DNA of 6,531 nucleotides from Nitrospira defluvii. GTDB lineage: Bacteria > Nitrospirota > Nitrospiria > Nitrospirales > Nitrospiraceae. The first letter of the stretch is position 1. The number at the start of each line of letters is the position of its first letter. Made by a program: the position numbers and the translations under genes. The stretch covers positions 1 to 6,531 of the forward strand of contig JACQHN010000148.1 of the NCBI GenBank assembly GCA_016199015.1. The letters run 5' to 3'. The notes below the pieces were generated by a model, which saw nothing but the letters and a program-made list of their open reading frames with translations, made no database searches and had not been told where the DNA came from. Shown here piece after piece: positions 1 to 2,952 of the stretch.

Positions 1-63
1 GAGCAGCGCCAGACCCACCGCGATACCGACCTGACCTGCAATTCGATATCCCTGTGCAATCAC
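1..63 (-). CDS. N-terminal start of a membrane protein (partial, runs off left edge)
   Basis: Reading leftwards from a GTG at 63, 21 codons stay open to the window edge and give MIAQGYRIAGQVGIAVGLAL plus one Leu. After a short polar start this is strongly hydrophobic, as at the beginning of a first membrane helix or signal anchor. The start is well supported: a strong Shine-Dalgarno (GGGAGGG at 74..68) lies 4-5 nt upstream, and a promoter-like pair lies further upstream at 136-108. The start vaguely resembles small AtpI/AtpZ-type subunits encoded ahead of ATP synthase genes, but 21 residues are too few to name a family. Only the start site and hydrophobic character are seen; function is unknown. 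Confidence 0.45.
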   Translation of the reverse strand, partial: MIAQGYRIAGQVGIAVGLALL

Positions 64-68
64 ACATC

Positions 69-73
69 CCTCC
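69..73 (-). promoter_or_regulatory. Strong ribosome binding site deciding the GTG start at 63
   Basis: On the minus strand GGGAGGG precedes GTG; the GGAGG core at 73..69 is 5 nt from the start codon. This is the best Shine-Dalgarno in the left half of the window and is the main reason for calling a gene in the short stretch 63-1. Confidence 0.5.
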
Positions 74-107
74 CTGTCAGTAAGTGGGTTCGCCTAAGAC
101 GGGCCAC

Positions 108-136
108 AGTCTACCCAACTCCAAGCTGGATGACAA
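108..136 (-). promoter_or_regulatory. Candidate sigma70-type promoter for the partial membrane-protein gene
   Basis: On the minus strand TTGTCA (136..131, five of six matches to TTGACA) is followed after exactly 17 nt by TAGACT (113..108, four of six matches to TATAAT). Transcription would start near 101, leaving a leader of about 38 nt that contains the strong Shine-Dalgarno before GTG at 63. Position and spacing agree with the gene start. It is prediction by eye only. Confidence 0.4.
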
Positions 137-233
137 ACAGGAAGAAGGCATCGGAGGGGCGCGTTGGAGCTGATAGCTGATTGCCGATGGTAGATAGAAA
201 GAACCGACGGAAAGAACCGGACACACGGGCAGA
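137..233. other. Intergenic stretch downstream of the 209-residue gene
   Basis: This separates the stop codon of the 863-234 gene from the promoter of the next gene. It holds one short direct repeat, GAAAGAACCG at 197-206 and 210-219 (13-nt period). I see no convincing terminator hairpin, RNA gene or further reading frame. The plus-strand open frame starting at 181 crosses into the antisense of the 209-residue gene and is not credible. Confidence 0.4.
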
Positions 234-863
234 TCAGGGGGTCAAAAGCGGCAGCAGGCTTCGGAAGGTGTCACGGCCCAGCTCCGGCAGACGGCCCTCG
301 CTCATGACCGGCGAATCCAATGGCACGAACCGAGCGATCTTGAACCAGGACCGCCCCGATAAAACTGCCGCCAGCTGGGCTTTCCGGTCATGCGTAATCG
401 GCAGGGGGTACCCCTCGCCCCGCTTCCATTCCCAGAGGGTGGGTGCCAATGAGAGTTCCAGTCCCTGACCGGCCAGTTGGTGGAATCGATCGACAAAGTT
501 CTTTTTGTACTGCTTGACCCGTCCGCCCTCTACGATCAGCGCAAAGACGAGATGGTGCCCCCACCAACACAACGATCGAAAGGTGAACTTATCCTCGACC
601 AGAAAATGTTTGGGATAGTCCAGATATTGGTAGGGGCAGTTCTCCAGGCGCTCGCCCTTCACACACTGCACCTTGCCCGGCTCAAAATCCGGCGGCAGCA
701 GCAGCGTGCTCTGCCCAAGATCTTCTTGAAGACCTCGCTGAAGCCCGGTGAGGAGGTCCCGAACTTTGAGGATAATGCGTTCCTTGGCGCGGAACAGATC
801 CCTGTCCGCAACCAGCGTGAGTTCGGCGGGTGCCAGAGACCGGTCATGTGAAGGAAAAGCCAT
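234..863 (-). CDS. Conserved-looking hypothetical protein, 209 aa
   Basis: This is a soluble protein of 209 residues that I do not recognise. The N-terminal third (about residues 15-50) is charged and probably helical. The middle (67-112) is the most distinctive part: Cys67 and Cys76, an aromatic stretch YQYLDYPKHF (78-87), and then CWWGHHLVFALI (99-110). The C-terminal half is basic and aromatic (WEWKRGEGYPLP at 144-155). There is no signal peptide, and the one hydrophobic run is too short and interrupted for a clear membrane helix. The paired Trp, His and Cys residues could be a structural core or metal site, but that is a guess. The ATG at 863 lacks a clear Shine-Dalgarno, yet a good promoter ends about 63 nt upstream. 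It is a single gene, separated from the CxxC gene upstream by a 278-bp repeat. The length, ending and lack of competing frames make it very probably real. Confidence 0.82.
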   Translation of the reverse strand: MAFPSHDRSLAPAELTLVADRDLFRAKERIILKVRDLLTGLQRGLQEDLGQSTLLLPPDFEPGKVQCVKGERLENCPYQYLDYPKHFLVEDKFTFRSLCWWGHHLVFALIVEGGRVKQYKKNFVDRFHQLAGQGLELSLAPTLWEWKRGEGYPLPITHDRKAQLAAVLSGRSWFKIARFVPLDSPVMSEGRLPELGRDTFRSLLPLLTP

Positions 864-932
864 GCAGGCTAGGAGCTTGCGGAAACATGATGTTGATAGG
901 TGCGAACTCCGAGGGCCCGTGCATGTGGCACT

Positions 933-961
933 ATAATAGAGCCCTCTCGTAGGATGCTCAA
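933..961 (-). promoter_or_regulatory. Promoter with its -35 hexamer inside the repeat end
   Basis: On the minus strand TTGAGC (961..956) is followed after 17 nt by TATTAT (938..933), which matches TATAAT at five of six positions. Transcription would start near 926, leaving about 63 nt of leader before the ATG at 863. The -35 hexamer belongs to the terminal inverted repeat of the element at 951-1228, while the -10 is in unique flanking DNA. The plus strand also reads TATAAT at 932-937 but has no matching -35 and no gene in that direction. Confidence 0.5.
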
Positions 962-1228
962 AAAGGCAACCTTCTTACCCGCCCAACCCCGGCGCGCCAG
1001 GACGCGGCCCTGTCCCAGGCAAGGCCGCAGCGAGGCGCACGACGCGATGAATAAAGAGCGTCATGTATGCGCACGCCGGCGAGGTGGTGAGCCGGCGGTG
1101 TCTTGGACCGAGGCGTCACATTCTTACCCGCCCACCCCGAGCCTGCCAGGACAGGCTCTTGTCCCATGGGGGTACGTTGAGGGCCCGAACGAGGCGAGAA
1201 CGCTGCTGGCGGACTTTTTCAGCATCCT
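951..1228. repeat. MITE-like repeat with terminal inverted repeats, long copy (278 bp)
   Basis: The left end AGGATGCTCAAAAAGG (951-966) matches, inverted, the right end CTTTTTCAGCATCCT (1214-1228) at all but one position. The right 57 bases (1172-1228) match the right 57 bases of the second copy (1733-1789) at about 46 positions by hand, and the left ends match almost perfectly. The interior is longer than in the second copy and contains an internal direct repeat, a 7-bp hairpin (CGCCGGC 1074-1080, GCCGGCG 1091-1097), another at GACGC 1041-1045 / GCGTC 1058-1062, and GCCTG...CAGGC at 1141-1156. It encodes no transposase, so it is a non-autonomous or REP-like element. Its right end abuts the stop codon of the CxxC gene (TAG at 1232..1230). 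Confidence 0.8.
972..1166. repeat. Internal 46-bp direct repeat inside the long repeat copy
   Basis: The block 972-1017 (starting TTCTTACCCGCCCA, ending CTGTCCCA) recurs at 1121-1166 (same start, ending TTGTCCCA) with scattered differences; the centres are 149 bp apart. Both blocks carry GCCAGGAC near the middle. This explains most of the extra length of this copy over the 122-bp copy at 1668-1789 and suggests that two related elements were joined or nested, or that an internal duplication occurred. Confidence 0.7.
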
Positions 1229-1229
1229 G

Positions 1230-1604
1230 CTACGACTTCTGGTGGGATTCAAACACCGACACTTGCAGATCGAACATCCGACGGCACTCACCGCAGCGCA
1301 AGCCGACGTTGTCGCGGATCACATCCAACTCTCGAATGGTGACGGCCATCGGATGTGCCTGAAGACAGGTCGCCAGAAGTTCCTTGGCCGTCGGGATCGC
1401 CTTGGCGCTGATCACCTCGCCGCCGAGCGGGACGGCAGCCACTCGCGCCACCACCTGCTCAGTCACCATATGATGCACCATGCGGCAAGACGTACAGGCG
1501 ACGAGCAGCCGCCCCTCGCCGTCGATTCGCTTCAGCGATAAACAGAGGGGATGGACGGCGAAGCATTGTTGCACGAAAGCGCCGCTTTGAAACCGCTGTC
1601 CCAT
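1230..1604 (-). CDS. Small protein with two CxxC pairs, possible zinc-binding fold, 124 aa
   Basis: This is a soluble protein I do not recognise. Counted from the GTG at 1610, two Cys pairs stand out: CTSC (Cys39/Cys42) and CGEC (Cys106/Cys109), about 64 residues apart. The second is followed by RRMFDLQV, as in the strand after a zinc knuckle. Two such pairs are what a zinc ribbon needs, but the long separation is atypical, so metal binding is inference. His46 and His47 (MVHHMV) lie close to the first pair. The start is uncertain: GTG at 1610 and ATG at 1604 are in frame (GTG-GCT-ATG). I prefer ATG at 1604 because AGGTGG just before it resembles a Shine-Dalgarno, whereas nothing suitable precedes GTG. 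The TAG stop touches the right end of the repeat at 951-1228, so the C-terminus may have been set by that insertion. Confidence 0.72.
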   Translation of the reverse strand: MGQRFQSGAFVQQCFAVHPLCLSLKRIDGEGRLLVACTSCRMVHHMVTEQVVARVAAVPLGGEVISAKAIPTAKELLATCLQAHPMAVTIRELDVIRDNVGLRCGECRRMFDLQVSVFESHQKS

Positions 1605-1667
1605 AGCCACCTGTGGAAGGACCGGCCAACGCCACCGCGTCCGGTCCCCGTCTAATAGATTATTTAC

Positions 1668-1789
1668 AGGATGTTCAAAAAGGCCGTCCAGCGAGGCCGC
1701 AGCGAGCGAAGAGGCGAAGCGTACTCTGCGCCGTACGTTGACCCTCTGAGCGACGCGAGAACAAAGCTGGCGGACTTTTTCAACATCCT
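1668..1789. repeat. MITE-like repeat, short copy (122 bp)
   Basis: AGGATGTTCAAAAAGG (1668-1683) is matched, inverted, by CTTTTTCAACATCCT (1775-1789) with one mismatch. Inside, GGCCGTCCAGC (1682-1692) pairs imperfectly with GCTGGCGGAC (1766-1775), and CGTAC/GTACG form an inner stem around 1720-1737. It lies in the same orientation as the long copy at 951-1228 and shares its ends and the core GGCCGCAGCGAG (1695-1706 here, 1023-1034 there). It has no coding capacity. Its right end is 5 nt from the TAG stop of the membrane-protein gene (1797..1795). Confidence 0.82.
1676..1781 (-). terminator. Terminator-like stem formed by the short repeat
   Basis: Read on the minus strand just after the membrane-protein gene, the repeat folds so that AAAAAGTCCGCCAGC pairs with GCTGGACGGCCTTTTT with one bulge; the stem closes on a GC-rich segment followed by five T. 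On the plus strand the mirror arrangement ends in GGCGGACTTTTTC, so the structure could stop transcription from either side. The loop is long (about 70 nt, itself structured), which makes intrinsic termination less certain than at 2441-2557. Confidence 0.35.
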
Positions 1790-1794
1790 GCTTG

Positions 1795-2130
1795 CTACAG
1801 TTTTGCCAGCCCCAGCATCATGAGCACGCCAAGCGCGTACGGAATCATACAGGAATACAACACGGCGTTGAAGGCGCGGTCGGGCGAGGCCGATCGGACC
1901 GTGTGATCTTTGTAAATAAACTCATAGGCCAGAATGAGCAACGTGAGGGTCAGCACGAACACCCGGCTCGTTCTGGGCCACGTGTAATGCCCGCTCATGA
2001 TGAAATTGGACGTAAAGAACCCGCTTGAAACGAACAGCAGCGGTGCGAGCACATACCGTAGAGAGTGGGAAAAGAACACGTGCCAGATGGGCCTGGCTGA
2101 GCGTTGCTGCGGATCGAGCAGGAGGGTCAT
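1795..2130 (-). CDS. Small integral membrane protein with three predicted helices, 111 aa
   Basis: Three hydrophobic stretches suit membrane helices: about residues 25-45 (YVLAPLLFVSSGFF), 56-73 (VFVLTLTLLILAYEFIY) and 86-110 (AFNAVLYSCMIPYALGVLMM). A basic cytoplasmic-type N-terminus and short loops rich in Arg, Lys and Asp separate them. There is no signal peptide and no catalytic motif I recognise; the role is unknown. The ATG at 2130 overlaps the TGA of the zinc-finger-like gene upstream as ATGA and has no Shine-Dalgarno of its own, so translational coupling is likely and the two products may act together. The stop codon lies 5 nt before the short repeat copy. Confidence 0.75.
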   Translation of the reverse strand: MTLLLDPQQRSARPIWHVFFSHSLRYVLAPLLFVSSGFFTSNFIMSGHYTWPRTSRVFVLTLTLLILAYEFIYKDHTVRSASPDRAFNAVLYSCMIPYALGVLMMLGLAKL

Positions 2131-2417
2131 GATCCGACTGGCGCGGGTTCGCTGGAAGGGGGAAGAATGACTTGCTTCGCTTGTTCCTCAGCCACCCGGC
2201 AGGTCTTGCAAATGCGCGGGCGCGCCTTGAGGAAACTGACCTTCCCGCTGGCGAGGCAACTATAGTGCACGAACTCGTCACAGACCGCGCAGCGCGACCA
2301 TCCGCCACGCAACATCGTCTTGTCGCGGTAGAGGCCCTGCCGGCAGACCTTGCACAGCCGGGGCTCGATCCCCAACAACATGGGCTCCCACTCACCCGCA
2401 GCTTTCCTGATGCTCAT
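2127..2417 (-). CDS. PHD-like/treble-clef zinc-binding protein, 96 aa
   Basis: From the ATG at 2417 the protein shows Cys22-x2-Cys25-x17-Cys43-x2-Cys46-x4-His51-x2-Cys54-x15-Cys70-x2-Cys73. This Cys4-His-Cys3 order and spacing fits the PHD-finger pattern, which binds two zinc ions in a cross-brace. The aromatic residue usually found just before the last Cys pair of PHD fingers is missing (RICKTC), so a related treble-clef or double zinc knuckle is equally possible. A Gln/Lys-Pro-rich tail follows. The start is open: ATG at 2417 has no Shine-Dalgarno, whereas the in-frame ATG at 2381 (84 aa, MLLGIEPRLCKVC) has GGGAG 3 nt upstream and better fits the promoter at 2455-2426. The frame stays open upstream to 2714, but that part crosses the terminator hairpin and the antitoxin gene and is not coding. 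It overlaps the membrane-protein gene by 4 nt. The partner and target are unknown. Confidence 0.75.
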   Translation of the reverse strand: MSIRKAAGEWEPMLLGIEPRLCKVCRQGLYRDKTMLRGGWSRCAVCDEFVHYSCLASGKVSFLKARPRICKTCRVAEEQAKQVILPPSSEPAPVGS

Positions 2418-2425
2418 AGCGCGGA

Positions 2426-2455
2426 AGTATAGCGAAGGGGTCAAAGAAAAAACAA
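2426..2455 (-). promoter_or_regulatory. Candidate promoter for the zinc-finger/membrane gene pair
   Basis: On the minus strand TTGTTT (2455..2450) is followed after 18 nt by TATACT (2431..2426), which matches TATAAT at five of six positions. The -35 overlaps the U-tract of the preceding terminator. The start of transcription would fall near 2419, making ATG 2417 almost leaderless, while ATG 2381 would have a leader of about 38 nt with a Shine-Dalgarno. Confidence 0.3.
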
Positions 2456-2557
2456 GGAGGGAGGATGGCCTGGTGATCTCCCGTGCTCGCGCAACGCGCG
2501 GCCTCAGAAGGCCCTCGTTGGACGCGCGCAGTTGGGAGACCACCAGGCCACCCTCCC
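2441..2557 (-). terminator. Long hairpin with U-tract closing the restriction operon
   Basis: Arms at 2459-2482 and 2534-2557 are 24 nt each and pair at 22 positions. The two exceptions (A2465 with C2551, A2476 with C2540) are A-C clashes in plus-strand RNA but U-G wobbles in minus-strand RNA, so only the minus transcript forms an unbroken stem. On that strand the stem is followed by TCCTTGTTTTTTCTTTGA (down to 2442), a good U-tract. The loop contains a second hairpin: CAACG (2492-2496) with CGTTG (2516-2520) and GGCC-TCAGAA-GGCC at its tip. It lies 42 nt after the antitoxin stop codon. The inner part resembles intergenic repeats I associate with Nitrospira, so it may be a repeat recruited as a terminator. 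Confidence 0.68.
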
Positions 2558-2598
2558 GGGAAAAAGAGCGAGATGAAAAGACCATAAGTTTGCCAGGT

Positions 2599-2832
2599 TC
2601 ACAGATGGAGTTCCTTGCGGATGTCGCGTAACGCCTTGGTTGCCAACATCGGTTTAGTGAGCTTTCGTTTCCAGGCGGAAAACCGCTGTTCTGCCGCTGC
2701 AACCCAGGCCTCATCCACGGCAGTCAGACGTTCATCCTTCATCTCTGCCATGAGGCGCTCGACCAGACGTTCGCGCTCCGTCGGGGAGAGTTTACGAGCT
2801 TGCTTTTCAATGGCTAAGGCAAGTGTCGTCAT
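2599..2832 (-). CDS. Addiction-module antitoxin-like protein (TIGR02574 / Unstab_antitox type), 77 aa
   Basis: The product begins MTTLALAIEKQARKLSPTER and continues with ERLVERLMAEM, then DEAWVAAAEQRFSAWKRKL and a Lys/Arg-rich C-terminal helix. LSPTERERLVERL followed some 20 residues later by a W-x3-A-x2-R pattern is characteristic of the small family annotated as putative addiction module component, the antitoxin half of RelE/ParE-type pairs; these bind and neutralise a ribonuclease or gyrase toxin. The length is normal. ATG at 2832 is preferred over the in-frame GTG at 2841 because AAGGAG ends 8 nt before it and overlaps the GTG. The usual partner, an about 90-100-residue RelE/ParE toxin directly downstream, is absent: the next thing is the terminator. 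It is therefore an orphan or a tail gene of the restriction operon, 120 nt after the res stop codon. Confidence 0.85.
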   Translation of the reverse strand: MTTLALAIEKQARKLSPTERERLVERLMAEMKDERLTAVDEAWVAAAEQRFSAWKRKLTKPMLATKALRDIRKELHL

Positions 2833-2840
2833 CGGCTTCA

Positions 2841-2846
2841 CTCCTT
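2841..2846 (-). promoter_or_regulatory. Shine-Dalgarno deciding the antitoxin start
   Basis: AAGGAG (2846..2841) is 8 nt from ATG at 2832 but overlaps GTG at 2841, so the shorter reading is the better start. Having its own strong site means translation need not depend on coupling to the res gene. Confidence 0.65.
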
Positions 2847-2884
2847 GCGAAAGGCTTTAGGTGGCCCTTTGCCTGTTTCGGAAA

Positions 2885-2913
2885 ACTCTACAACCTGCCG
2901 AAGGTCTGTGCAA
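2885..2913 (-). promoter_or_regulatory. Weak candidate promoter in the res-antitoxin gap
   Basis: In the 120-nt gap TTGCAC (2913..2908) and TAGAGT (2890..2885) are 17 nt apart on the minus strand, and would give a leader of about 46 nt to the antitoxin ATG. Matches to consensus are poor (three and four of six), so this is only a possibility that the antitoxin-like gene can be expressed apart from the operon. Confidence 0.2.
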
Positions 2914-2952
2914 CTCAATGACTCCGTTCAGGAGCGTGTCATGGTCGCGGTT

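Noticed and set aside
197..219. GAAAGAACCG direct repeat as a regulator binding site
   Set aside because: Two short purine-rich copies with a 13-nt period lie well upstream of the promoter at 108-136 and could be chance; there is no further support.
477..851. Plus-strand open frame opposite the 209-residue gene
   Set aside because: It is entirely antisense to a better gene and shows no recognisable domain or ribosome binding site.
932..937. Perfect TATAAT on the plus strand
   Set aside because: There is no -35 hexamer 16-18 nt upstream and no plus-strand gene follows. The minus-strand reading TATTAT with TTGAGC is better placed.
900..1541. Plus-strand open frame of 213 codons
   Set aside because: It runs through the long repeat and then antisense to the CxxC gene, and the product is Arg/His-rich with no domain. 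It is a by-product of GC-rich sequence.
951..1789. Composite transposon bounded by the two repeat copies
   Set aside because: Both copies are in direct orientation, the DNA between them holds only the CxxC gene, no transposase is present and I see no clear target duplication.
2418..2714. N-terminal extension of the zinc-finger-like gene back to 2714
   Set aside because: The frame is open but crosses the terminator hairpin and the coding region of the antitoxin-like gene in another frame. The translated part is low-quality Arg/Ser-rich sequence, and Cys motifs begin only after 2381.
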